The translations under genes and the position numbers were made by a program. DNA of 64,000 nucleotides from Rhodococcus sp. Leaf278. Its GTDB lineage: Bacteria; Actinomycetota; Actinomycetes; Mycobacteriales; Mycobacteriaceae. The DNA lies in the NCBI RefSeq assembly GCF_001426085.1, contig NZ_LMRR01000002.1, forward strand, positions 215,038 through 279,037, written 5' to 3'. The notes beneath the pieces were generated by a model. That model had not been told where the DNA came from and ran no database searches. It saw only the letters and a list, made by a program, of their open reading frames with translations. Of the stretch, positions 53,794-61,239 are shown in pieces; position 1 is the first letter of the stretch, and every line of letters starts with the position of its first letter.

Positions 53794-54987
53794 TCAGCGG
53801 CCCAGGGTCGCTCCGATCAAAATCAATCTCATCGCCCGCTCCGTGGCATCGGTCAGAAACTCGGCACCTCGTTCGAGCGCTTCGACCAATTCGACCGGCG
53901 AAGGCAGAATGCCGGCAAAGGCGTCGATACCCGAGTCGTAGTTGGCCCGGGCGTCGAGACCGATGGTGCCCGCGAGCGCGACCACAGGTTTGCCGTGGAG
54001 CTTTGCTCGGCGGGCGACCTCCGTGGGGATCTTTCCCTTCGGCGTCTGCTTGTCGATGGACCCCTCGGCGGTCAACACCAGATCTGCCGTCGATATGAGG
54101 CTGTCGAGGTCGACATGATCGAGCATCACCTCGAAGCGCGGTAGGAGCTCCGCTCGCAGGACCGCCGCCACGCCGGCACCCATCCCGCCCGACGCCCCCG
54201 TCCCGGGCCCGGTGCGCAGGTTCAGGCCTCCAGGCCGTGTCGAGACATCACGCTCCAACACCTCGGCCCAGCGGTCCATTGCTGCCGACAGCACCTCCAC
54301 TTGCTCTGGTGTAGCTCCCTTTTGCGGCGCGAAGATTCGGGCCACTCCCCCGGGTCCACACAGGATGTTGTGCGGATTGCACGCAACCCTGATCTCCACC
54401 CCGCTTCCCGGAGCCAGACGTGGATCGAGGCCGGACACATCGATGTGATCGAGACGGACCAACTGTCCTCCGCCATCGCCCAACTCGAGGCCGTCCGCAT
54501 CGAGCAGTCTCACACCGAGCGCCTGGAGCAGTCCCGCGCCGCCGTCCGAAGTACCGGAATCGCCGCATCCCAACAGTATTCGCTCGGCACCGTAGTCGAG
54601 GGCAGCGCGGATGAGCTCACCGACTCCCCGACTCGTGGTGACCGTCGGGTCTCGCATGTCTCGCGGAACCAGCGACAGGCCGGCAGCCGCCGCCATTTCC
54701 ACGACCGCGGTGACCGGCCCGTCGGTTCCCAGTAAAGCGAAATGGGAAGCGACCGGCGCGCCTACCGGTCCGGTCACGACGGCATCGATCACCTTCCCCA
54801 GCGTGGCACCGGCAAGTGCACGGGCGGACCCTTCACCCCCGTCCACCAGGGGAACCGAGCTGACGATGGCGCCGGGCACCACCCGGCGAATACCCGCAGC
54901 GATGGCCGATGCGACCTCGTCGGCACCGAGAGATTCCTTGAACCCGGACGGGGCGACGACGAAGCGGAGAGGAGTAGAAGAGGGCAT
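53794..54987 (-). CDS. Glycerate kinase (GK-I family, probably glycerate 2-kinase)
   Basis: This 397-residue cytoplasmic kinase should phosphorylate D-glycerate with ATP, feeding glycolysis; family members of this type generally form 2-phosphoglycerate. Family signatures: APSGFKESLGADEVASAI at the N-terminus, VPLVDGGEG, GCGDSGTSDGGAGLLQALG in the centre, ACNPHN and FAPQKGA, and TAEGSIDKQTPKGKIP near the C-terminus. The length is normal for the family. The ATG at 54987 has AAGGA ten bases upstream. The gene starts 30 bases after the stop of the anion transporter, so the two are very probably co-transcribed: uptake of an organic acid followed by phosphorylation of glycerate. The upstream regulator pair may control the operon (see shared repeats). 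Confidence 0.92.
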   Translation of the reverse strand: MPSSTPLRFVVAPSGFKESLGADEVASAIAAGIRRVVPGAIVSSVPLVDGGEGSARALAGATLGKVIDAVVTGPVGAPVASHFALLGTDGPVTAVVEMAAAAGLSLVPRDMRDPTVTTSRGVGELIRAALDYGAERILLGCGDSGTSDGGAGLLQALGVRLLDADGLELGDGGGQLVRLDHIDVSGLDPRLAPGSGVEIRVACNPHNILCGPGGVARIFAPQKGATPEQVEVLSAAMDRWAEVLERDVSTRPGGLNLRTGPGTGASGGMGAGVAAVLRAELLPRFEVMLDHVDLDSLISTADLVLTAEGSIDKQTPKGKIPTEVARRAKLHGKPVVALAGTIGLDARANYDSGIDAFAGILPSPVELVEALERGAEFLTDATERAMRLILIGATLGR

Positions 54988-55017
54988 GGTGATCGGTTCC
55001 TTGTCGAGTGTGGGAGA

Positions 55018-56517
55018 TCAGGAGATGGGGGTGCCGAGCAGAGGCCACACGGCCACGGCGAAGAACAGCACTGTCACCGCGGTCAACGGCGCGAGAAATG
55101 CGGACAGCCGCAGTAGGTCCTTCGGTGAATATGTCGGCACACCTTGAATTTTGGCGAATATTGCCACCGGCTTCGCCGAGGACGGCATGGTATGACAGAA
55201 GCCCGCTGCAGCCGTCGAGGCGAAGGCCGCGGCCACTGGATCGACGCCGAGCGCCAAAGCTGTGGTCACGACGAGCGGAACGAGGACGGACGAACGCGCC
55301 GAGCGAGATTGAATGAGCAGATGGGACGCCACGGACACCACGATCACCACCGCAATGAACACCCAGGCCGGTGCCGATCCGATCGGTACCACCGCGAACA
55401 ACCCGTCCGAGAGCCACCCTGCCGCGCCGGACGTCGTCAGCGCGGTCCCGAGGGCCAGTGTCGCCGCCATGAACAGCAGCAGCGACCACGGCACGGTCGA
55501 GAGAGCCTTTCCGAAGTCGGTGGTACCGAAACGCGGAGAGGTGGAGATCAACGCACCGAGCAGGGCGATGATGGCCGGGTGCACGCCGTGCAGCGGTTCC
55601 GAGCACCACAGTACGATGACCACGGCCAGCAGCGTCGCGGCCCGGTTCTCCGCGATGGTCAGCGGTCCGGTCACCGGCGTCGGAAGCCGCGACGCCATGT
55701 CGGATACGTTCACCGTCAGTGGGATTCGGCGATCCTCACGATCGGTGAACAGCACGAGCACGAGTTCCGCTGCGCTATGGCTGCTGACCACGGCCAGCGG
55801 TACACCGAGCAGCAACCACGCGGTGAAGCTGATACCGGTGCCCGTCGCACTCTCCAGTACCTGGCTGGTGATCAGGTGCGCGCCTGCACCGATGAGGGTC
55901 GCCACAGCGGACAGCAAAATTACGGTAGGAAACAGAATTGCCAACGCCCGCACCACTCGCCTGCGCTCGGCAAGCGCCTGCGCCAACGCCAAGAACACCG
56001 GCAGCGCAAGAGCAGCACGGCCCGAGGTCGCCGGAATTGCGAATGCTGTCACGATGAGTGCGGCCGTCACCAGATGAGCGAGCTGACGCACAGTCCCCGC
56101 ACCGCTGACGATGAACACTGCTGCGCGCGTTGCCAAACCGGACTCGCGAACTCCAGCGGCGATGATGAATGCCGCGATGAGAAGCCAGATGGTCTCCTCG
56201 CCGAGGGTATCGAACAGTGCGTCCGTACTCACCACACCGGTCAGCACCAGAGCCAGTGCGGCACCGAGAGCGACGTAGGTGTCGTCGATCTTGGTGAACA
56301 CCCAGAGTGCAACAGCTGCGGTGAACACGACGAGCGTCGTCCGTCCCGCGCTGGGCAACCCTTCTGCCGCTCCGGAGAGCACAGCCAGAAGCGCAAGCAG
56401 CGCAACCGAACTCATGATGATTTGAATCACCCGACGGGTCATCAGATCGCGAAATCGCCACGCCCGCATCGGCTGTGGAAGGGGAGGTGGTTGCGTCCTG
56501 AAGCTGACCGTGTTCAT
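55018..56517 (-). CDS. DASS/SLC13-type anion transporter, integral membrane
   Basis: This 499-residue protein has about 11-13 hydrophobic segments and fits the divalent anion:sodium symporter (DASS, SLC13) superfamily of inner-membrane carboxylate carriers. Typical paired hairpin regions are visible: PATSGRAALALPVF and TLIGAGAHLITSQ in the first half, and SHLLIQSRSARSSVLVPLV and FCHTMPSSAKPVAIF in the second. The ATG at 56517 is followed by a ~30-residue cytoplasmic stretch, then the first membrane segment. The glycerate kinase gene follows after 30 bases, so glycerate or a compound degraded to it is the likeliest substrate; that is inference from context. The response-regulator gene ends 73 bases upstream, and that gap carries three ATGA repeats at 11-bp spacing, which suggests control by the adjacent two-component system. 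Confidence 0.88.
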   Translation of the reverse strand: MNTVSFRTQPPPLPQPMRAWRFRDLMTRRVIQIIMSSVALLALLAVLSGAAEGLPSAGRTTLVVFTAAVALWVFTKIDDTYVALGAALALVLTGVVSTDALFDTLGEETIWLLIAAFIIAAGVRESGLATRAAVFIVSGAGTVRQLAHLVTAALIVTAFAIPATSGRAALALPVFLALAQALAERRRVVRALAILFPTVILLSAVATLIGAGAHLITSQVLESATGTGISFTAWLLLGVPLAVVSSHSAAELVLVLFTDREDRRIPLTVNVSDMASRLPTPVTGPLTIAENRAATLLAVVIVLWCSEPLHGVHPAIIALLGALISTSPRFGTTDFGKALSTVPWSLLLFMAATLALGTALTTSGAAGWLSDGLFAVVPIGSAPAWVFIAVVIVVSVASHLLIQSRSARSSVLVPLVVTTALALGVDPVAAAFASTAAAGFCHTMPSSAKPVAIFAKIQGVPTYSPKDLLRLSAFLAPLTAVTVLFFAVAVWPLLGTPIS

Positions 56518-56590
56518 ATCGACCAGTCTCGGACCGACCGATGAAACGGCGATGAACAGTCCATGAGCGTTCTTTCATGAGCTGCTCGGC
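56518..56590 (-). promoter_or_regulatory. Transporter upstream region with 11-bp-spaced direct repeats
   Basis: ATGA occurs at 56541, 56552 and 56563, exactly 11 bp apart, inside GATGAA-N5-GATGAA-N5-CATGAG (56540-56567). Two or three direct repeats at 11-bp spacing are the usual binding pattern of OmpR/PhoP-type regulators. The site ends 23 bp before the transporter start. The same GATGAA-N5-CATGAG occurs before the two-component operon. Confidence 0.6.
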
Positions 56591-57250
56591 TCAGGCCAGT
56601 CGATACCCCATCCCGCGCACCGTCTCGATTCGGTCGGAACCGATCTTCTTGCGCAACATACGAACGTACACATCGACGACATTCGAACCGGGGTCGAAAT
56701 CGTACCCCCATACGTGACTGAGGATCTGCTCGCGCGCGAGCACCTGCCGTGGGTGACGGAGAAACATCTCGAGCAGAACGAACTCGCGCGCGGTCAGCGA
56801 CACCACCACACCGTTCACCACCGCACGCCTGGTGAGCAGATCCACAGCCAGAGAGCCGGATTCCAGAACGGAGACCGAGGGCTCTCGGTCACCGCCGCGC
56901 AGACGCAATCGAATACGTGCAAGGAGCTCCTCGAACCGGAACGGCTTGGTCATGTAGTCGTCCGCTCCGCCTTCGAGTCCGGTCACGGTGTCGTGCACCG
57001 AGTCACGGGCAGTCAGGATGATCACGGGAACACCGACACCGGCACCGCGCAAAGCTGCGATCACCTCGAACCCGTCTTTGCCGGGCAGGCCCAGATCCAG
57101 CACGACGAGGTCGAAATCTCCGGTCGTCGCATAGTCGATCGCGGTGATACCGTCGGCAACAGTGGTCGTGGTGAAACCGTTGGCCCGCAATCCCTTCTCG
57201 ATGAAGGACGAGATGCGCTCGTTGTCCTCGGCGATCAATATTCGGCTCAT
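56591..57250 (-). CDS. OmpR/PhoB-family response regulator
   Basis: A 219-residue DNA-binding response regulator. The receiver domain (1-~120) has the acidic pair in LIAEDNE, phospho-acceptor Asp52 in VVLDLGLPG, the switch Thr in ILTAR and Lys in YMTKPF. A winged-helix effector domain follows (about 125-219), with LTAREFVLLEMFLRHPRQVLAREQIL and VDVYVRMLRKKIG typical of the family. The start is set at the ATG at 57250 (MSRILIAEDNE); an in-frame start 30 codons upstream would add residues that do not belong to the receiver fold and would overlap the kinase gene. It follows the sensor kinase by 10 bases, so the order is kinase first, regulator second, the reverse of the usual actinobacterial order. 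Likely targets are its own operon and the transporter. Confidence 0.95.
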   Translation of the reverse strand: MSRILIAEDNERISSFIEKGLRANGFTTTTVADGITAIDYATTGDFDLVVLDLGLPGKDGFEVIAALRGAGVGVPVIILTARDSVHDTVTGLEGGADDYMTKPFRFEELLARIRLRLRGGDREPSVSVLESGSLAVDLLTRRAVVNGVVVSLTAREFVLLEMFLRHPRQVLAREQILSHVWGYDFDPGSNVVDVYVRMLRKKIGSDRIETVRGMGYRLA

Positions 57251-57260
57251 CGTTCGTCTC

Positions 57261-58751
57261 TCATCGGGCCGGCAGGTCCAGTCCGAATGTCGCACCCGCG
57301 CCGGGTCGACTGTCGAGCGTCGCGGCACCGCGATGCCCATCGGCGATTGCTCGCACGATGCTCAGTCCCAGACCTGCACCCCCACTGTCCGATCGGCTCG
57401 AGCCATTACTTCCGCGGGCAAACCGTTCGAAGATGGCTGTCGCATCCGCGCTGGACACACCGGGACCGGTATCGTTCACCCACAATCGAACTCGGTCTTC
57501 GACGAGCTCCGAGCCCACGGTGATCCTGTCGCCGGGCCTGGTGTGCGATACCGCATTCTGCGCCAGCTGAAGCACTGCCTGCGTGACTCGCTGCGGATCG
57601 ACCCGCACCGAGCCCCTGCCCACGTGCCCCAGTATCCAGTCGCGGTCGGCGAGCGCCCGCACCTTCGCGTCGATGTCGCGCGTGAGGATCTCGAGGTCCA
57701 CAGGTTGTCTGTGAACGAAATCCGGCCGCTCGGCTTTGGCAAGAATCAACAAGTCCTCCACGATCCGGTTCATTCGGTCCAGTTCGTCGGTGACGAGCCG
57801 AACCGTTTCTTCACGCTCGCGTGGATCATCACCCATCAGTTCGAGATGTCCACGAACGATCGTGATCGGCGTCCGTAGCTCATGGCTCGCGTCGTCCACG
57901 AATTGTCGTTGCGCGGCGAACGCGGACTCCAGCCGATCGAGCATGTCGTTGAACGTGTCGGCGAGTTCGGCGACATCGTCGCGGCCCTCCACCTCGATCC
58001 GCCTGGACAGATCGTCCGTGGTGATCTGGGCTGCGGTCCGGCGAACGAGGCGTACGGGCGCGAGAATCTGCCCGGCCACCACCCAAGCGATACCGCCGGT
58101 GAACACCAGTGCCATCAGTGATACCCCGACAACCACGCGAACGGTGTTGGATACGTCTGCGCGCTCGCGGTCGACGAGGATTCCGATCGCGAACGTCCCG
58201 GCCTGGCCCCCGCCCGAAGGTTCTGCCACCTGCTTGGCCCAGGCGACTTCTCCTTCCGAAGTCTGTGTGGAGCCCACGCTGTCGGGTGAGTCGACAATGG
58301 CAGATACGACGGCCGTATCGCTGACCAGATCGCCCGGACCGCTGCGTTCCTGACGCAGGAGTCGATCGGTGTAGCCGAACAGGATCTCGTCATCGTCCGG
58401 GTATTGACGCTGCAGGTGCAACTGGAGCAGATCGGCGACGTTGGTGAACGGCAACCCATCGTCCGGGTCGCGGCCGGTCGCAGCGAACTCACTGAACTCG
58501 CCGATCTCCTGCTCGAGCGCTACTGCAGTATCTCGCTCGACGTCGGCGAGAAGAATTGTTCGCACTGCAACGCCCACGGCCAGCATGGCCAGTGCCATCA
58601 CGAACAACAGCCAGCCCAGGATCCGCACTCGCGCAGGAATACGCGTTCCTACCCGGGGGCGACGAAGCGCAGGCTCGGGCTCCGGCACCTTCGGCGCGAG
58701 CACCTCGGTGCGGGCGTCACTGCCGTCGATCATTTTTTCGGTCGAGTTCAC
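57261..58751 (-). CDS. Sensor histidine kinase, membrane-bound
   Basis: A 496-residue two-component sensor. Residues about 43-70 form the first membrane helix (LGWLLFVMALAMLAVGVAV). The extracytoplasmic sensor domain covers about 70-205, and a second helix covers about 207-230. HAMP follows (APVRLVRRTAAQITTDDLSRRI), then the dimerisation domain with His290 in DDASHELRTPIT, and the ATPase domain (QNAVSH, DTGPGV, GAGLGLSIV). All catalytic boxes are intact. The ATG at 58751 overlaps the TGA of the exported-protein gene by four bases (ATGA), so the two are translationally coupled. This suggests the exported protein is part of the same signalling unit. The stimulus is unknown. Confidence 0.94.
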   Translation of the reverse strand: MNSTEKMIDGSDARTEVLAPKVPEPEPALRRPRVGTRIPARVRILGWLLFVMALAMLAVGVAVRTILLADVERDTAVALEQEIGEFSEFAATGRDPDDGLPFTNVADLLQLHLQRQYPDDDEILFGYTDRLLRQERSGPGDLVSDTAVVSAIVDSPDSVGSTQTSEGEVAWAKQVAEPSGGGQAGTFAIGILVDRERADVSNTVRVVVGVSLMALVFTGGIAWVVAGQILAPVRLVRRTAAQITTDDLSRRIEVEGRDDVAELADTFNDMLDRLESAFAAQRQFVDDASHELRTPITIVRGHLELMGDDPREREETVRLVTDELDRMNRIVEDLLILAKAERPDFVHRQPVDLEILTRDIDAKVRALADRDWILGHVGRGSVRVDPQRVTQAVLQLAQNAVSHTRPGDRITVGSELVEDRVRLWVNDTGPGVSSADATAIFERFARGSNGSSRSDSGGAGLGLSIVRAIADGHRGAATLDSRPGAGATFGLDLPAR

Positions 58752-59194
58752 CCGTCGTCATCTTCCGCATCGTCGTCGCCGCCCAAATCGTCCTGGTTGC
58801 CGACGTCGTCATCATCATCCCCGTCCGGCAGAACTTCCACGGGCGGCGGGGCCGGCACGACGATGGACTGCGGTACAGCCGGAGGGTCCGCTGCAGCAGG
58901 GGCCGTCCCTCCTGCAGAACCCGTGTCGACAGAAGGGCCCGCGGTGGCCGGTGGGGCTCCGGTAGTCGGCGAGGCTCCGGTAGTCAGCGAGGCTCCGGTA
59001 GTCGGCGAGGCTCCGGTAGTCGGCGAGGCTGCGGTAGTCGACGGTGCAGCGCTCGACGCCGCGACCCCGACTGTGACTCGCGGCTCGAAGCTCGGCGGCT
59101 GTGGGGTGTCGGCGAGCACGGTACTCGCGAGCGCTACGCCTACCGGCACGATCACCACGGCCGCCAGGACTGCGATCTTGGGTGCGAACTTCAC
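58748..59194 (-). CDS. Small exported Thr/Pro-repeat protein with Asp-rich tail (function unknown)
   Basis: A 148-residue protein I do not recognise. A clear signal peptide (1-~28: basic start, AVLAAVVIVPVGVALAS core, cleavage probably after VLA) is followed by five ASPTTG-like hexapeptide repeats, a Pro/Ala-rich stretch and a C-terminal tail with about 14 acidic residues (DGDDDDD, DDDAEDDD). No membrane anchor or sorting signal follows, so it should be secreted or wall-associated. The GTG at 59194 is preferred over an ATG at 59254 because it places the signal peptide at the N-terminus. The stop overlaps the kinase start. The Asp-rich tail could bind divalent cations, and the protein could be an accessory to the sensor or a wall-spanning spacer. 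Low-complexity sequence limits any homology claim. Confidence 0.75.
   Translation of the reverse strand: MKFAPKIAVLAAVVIVPVGVALASTVLADTPQPPSFEPRVTVGVAASSAAPSTTAASPTTGASPTTGASLTTGASPTTGAPPATAGPSVDTGSAGGTAPAAADPPAVPQSIVVPAPPPVEVLPDGDDDDDVGNQDDLGGDDDAEDDDG
58955..59044. repeat. Five tandem 18-bp units inside the exported-protein gene
   Basis: Units of GGCTCCGGTAGTCGGCGA start at 58955, 58973, 58991, 59009 and 59027. The second has one change and the fifth is more diverged. They encode the ASPTTG-like repeats. Such perfect in-frame units are prone to change in copy number by slippage. Confidence 0.85.
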
Positions 59195-59297
59195 ATCACC
59201 ACATTCGCTTCGATGTGTGAGACGACGATGAAGGCAACATGAGTAGATTTTCATCTTCGCCCCGAGGCCGAACTCGCAAGCCGCCGGATCCTGGTGA
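59195..59297 (-). promoter_or_regulatory. Upstream region of the exported protein/two-component operon
   Basis: 103 bases between the amidohydrolase stop and the operon start. It contains GATGAA-N5-CATGAG at 59227-59243, the same motif as before the transporter, with ATGA copies 11 bp apart (59228 and 59239). The motif ends 33 bp from the GTG start. No clear -35/-10 pair; it should be an autoregulated promoter. Confidence 0.55.
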
Positions 59298-60752
59298 CTA
59301 GACCGCTGCGTGGGTCAGCGCGCCTGCACAGATCGTGGCCCTGATCTCCGTGTCCACGAGATCGCGAACCGTCCGGTGCTCAGGATGCTCGACGAGTACG
59401 ACGATGTCTGCCGCGTCTCCCACTCCGAGGGCCCCACGACCACCGCAGGCGGCCTGCAGCGCGACGTCCAGGGGCACAGCCTCCTCGGGAAACCACGCCG
59501 GTCGGTCGTCGTCGGTTCGAAATACCGCCGCAGCGACCCCGGCCAACGGCTCGGGCGGACTGACCGGGGCGTCGGAGCCGAAGAGCAGCCTCGCACCGCT
59601 GCGATGGAGCGTTCCGTAGCCGTACGCCACCGAGCGCCGGCCGGACCACAGATTCTCCGCGATCTCGCGATCGGACATGGCGTGCTGCGGCTGCACCGAG
59701 GCCGCGACACCCAGTTCGGCGAAACGTCCGATGTCCTCTGGAAGGATCTGCTGCGCATGCTCGATTCGTCCCCCGCAGCCGGCCCGCTCGAACGCGTCGA
59801 GTGCGATGCTGTTGGCGCGGTCGCCGATTGCATGGATCGCCGGCACGATGCCATTGCGCGACGCCCGCGACACGAGCTCGAAGAGACTGTCCTGGGTCTC
59901 GAGCAACAGACCGTAGGCGTCGTCGCCGTCGACGCCCGGGTAACGGTCGTGGCAGCAGGCCGTTCTGGTGTTGAGTGAACCGTCGAGCATCACCTTGAGC
60001 GGTCCGCGCCTGATCAACTCCGAGAGCGCCGAGACGTCACCGGTTCGCTCGCCGCGTTCGATTGCCTCGTCGAGCCACTGCGGCCATACCGTCGTATCGA
60101 CGCGTACCGCGGGAGAACCGGCCGACAGGCGTCGATCCCAGACGGTCCTGTTGTCCGCGAACTCGAAATCGACGACGCCGGTGACTCCGCGGACCGCCAG
60201 CGCTGCGGTGGCGTCGAGTACGGCCCGATCGAGTTCCGCCGGGTCTTCCTGTTCCTCGAGTGCCATGACCGCTTCGAGGCCGTCGACATCGCGGAGCACC
60301 CCGGTGGGGTGATCGATTCCCAGATCTGCGAGCAATGCCGGGCTCAGCCACAGCGTGTGCAGGTCCATGCTCGTCATGGCCACCCGGGCACCAGGCAGTG
60401 CATTCTCTAGCAGATCCTTGTGCGGCTCCTCGGGCCACTGTGCGTCCCGGAAGCCGTTGGCGCGCAACACCGAATCGCCTGCTGTCCGCGCATAGGGATA
60501 CACCAGTGCGACGGCATCGGCCGCCGACATGGCCGGCCCGACGTCGATACGCCGACGCGCCGCCGCCCATTGAGTCAGGTGTACGTGGCTGTCCACGAAC
60601 CCGGGCAGGGCAACGCCACCTCCCCCGTCGAGCACCTCGACACCGGCACTACGTGCACTGCGGGCGGGGACGATCGACGCGATGACCGAGCCGACGAGTT
60701 CGATGTCGAAGAGCACGCCGGAACCATCCAGTGCGACGTTGGCGATAATCAC
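59298..60752 (-). CDS. Amidohydrolase family 3 protein (YtcJ-like metal-dependent hydrolase)
   Basis: A 484-residue cytoplasmic hydrolase of the amidohydrolase superfamily (composite TIM barrel with metal site). Visible signatures: the N-terminal sandwich strand, DSHVHLTQW (first metal His pair), a GSLNTRTACCHDRYPG loop typical of family 3, AIHAIGDRAN, GRIEHAQQI, VQPQHAMSD and the catalytic Asp in FGSDAPVSPPEPL. Family members hydrolyse C-N bonds of formamides, ureas or cyclic amides; the substrate is not predictable here. The start is GTG at 60752, giving the usual IIANVALDG beginning. It is divergent from the thioesterase gene, with only 52 bases between the starts, so the promoters overlap. 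It is not obviously tied to its neighbours. Confidence 0.88.
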   Translation of the reverse strand: MIIANVALDGSGVLFDIELVGSVIASIVPARSARSAGVEVLDGGGGVALPGFVDSHVHLTQWAAARRRIDVGPAMSAADAVALVYPYARTAGDSVLRANGFRDAQWPEEPHKDLLENALPGARVAMTSMDLHTLWLSPALLADLGIDHPTGVLRDVDGLEAVMALEEQEDPAELDRAVLDATAALAVRGVTGVVDFEFADNRTVWDRRLSAGSPAVRVDTTVWPQWLDEAIERGERTGDVSALSELIRRGPLKVMLDGSLNTRTACCHDRYPGVDGDDAYGLLLETQDSLFELVSRASRNGIVPAIHAIGDRANSIALDAFERAGCGGRIEHAQQILPEDIGRFAELGVAASVQPQHAMSDREIAENLWSGRRSVAYGYGTLHRSGARLLFGSDAPVSPPEPLAGVAAAVFRTDDDRPAWFPEEAVPLDVALQAACGGRGALGVGDAADIVVLVEHPEHRTVRDLVDTEIRATICAGALTHAAV

Positions 60753-60804
60753 CCCTGGGACTCTAGAGCGTCGCCATCGTCGGCGCGCATGCCATCCTCT
60801 AGCA
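60753..60804. promoter_or_regulatory. Divergent promoter gap, amidohydrolase / thioesterase
   Basis: 52 bases serve both starts. I see no obvious -10/-35 boxes, only a TCTAGA palindrome. Both genes must be leaderless or have overlapping promoters. Confidence 0.4.
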
Positions 60805-61239
60805 ATGAAAACAGAGCCGACCGGACCCGTCGGATATCACGCGACCGTCACCGTGCGCTGGTCGGACATGGACGCATTTGCGCACATCAATCACGCCCGC
60901 ATGGTCACCTTGCTCGAAGAGGCGCGTATCGAATGGCTGCTCAGTGAGGGCGAGGCGAACGAGAGCTTGATCAAGAGTGCGTTGATCGCGAATGTGACCA
61001 TCGCATACAAGAAACCGCTTCGGCACTCGGACGGCCCACTCGACGTCACACTCTGGTTCGAGAAGGTGCGCGCCGTCGACTTCACCATCGGATACGAGGG
61101 GCGGGCCGCAGGCGCAGCACCGGATTCGCCACCGGCTGTGGTGGCGACCACCCGGATGGCGATGGTCGACGTCGGTGCCGAGACCTTGCGCCGCATCGCG
61201 CCGGAAGAAAAGGCCTATCTCGCCCGCTGGACTCGCTGA
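60805..61239 (+). CDS. Hotdog-fold acyl-CoA thioesterase (4HBT/YbgC-like)
   Basis: A 144-residue cytoplasmic thioesterase that should hydrolyse an acyl-CoA. The hotdog signature HATVTVRWSDMDAFAHINHARMVTLLEEARIEW, with the catalytic Asp in SDMDAFAHINH, is complete, followed by the central helix and LIKSALIANVTIAYKKPL. Family length is normal. The ATG at 60805 (MKTEPTG) is chosen because the hotdog fold begins right after it; a longer frame from 60682 would run into the divergent amidohydrolase. It is the only plus-strand gene in the window. Its 3' end overlaps the convergent acetoacetyl-CoA synthetase gene by 25 bases. Confidence 0.92.
   Translation: MKTEPTGPVGYHATVTVRWSDMDAFAHINHARMVTLLEEARIEWLLSEGEANESLIKSALIANVTIAYKKPLRHSDGPLDVTLWFEKVRAVDFTIGYEGRAAGAAPDSPPAVVATTRMAMVDVGAETLRRIAPEEKAYLARWTR

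Noticed and set aside
57251-57340. A 30-codon N-terminal extension of the response regulator
   Set aside because: It would overlap the kinase gene, and its residues do not fit a receiver domain; MSRILIAEDNE is the natural start.
60682-60804. A 41-codon N-terminal extension of the thioesterase
   Set aside because: It overlaps the divergent amidohydrolase start and adds low-complexity residues before a complete hotdog fold.
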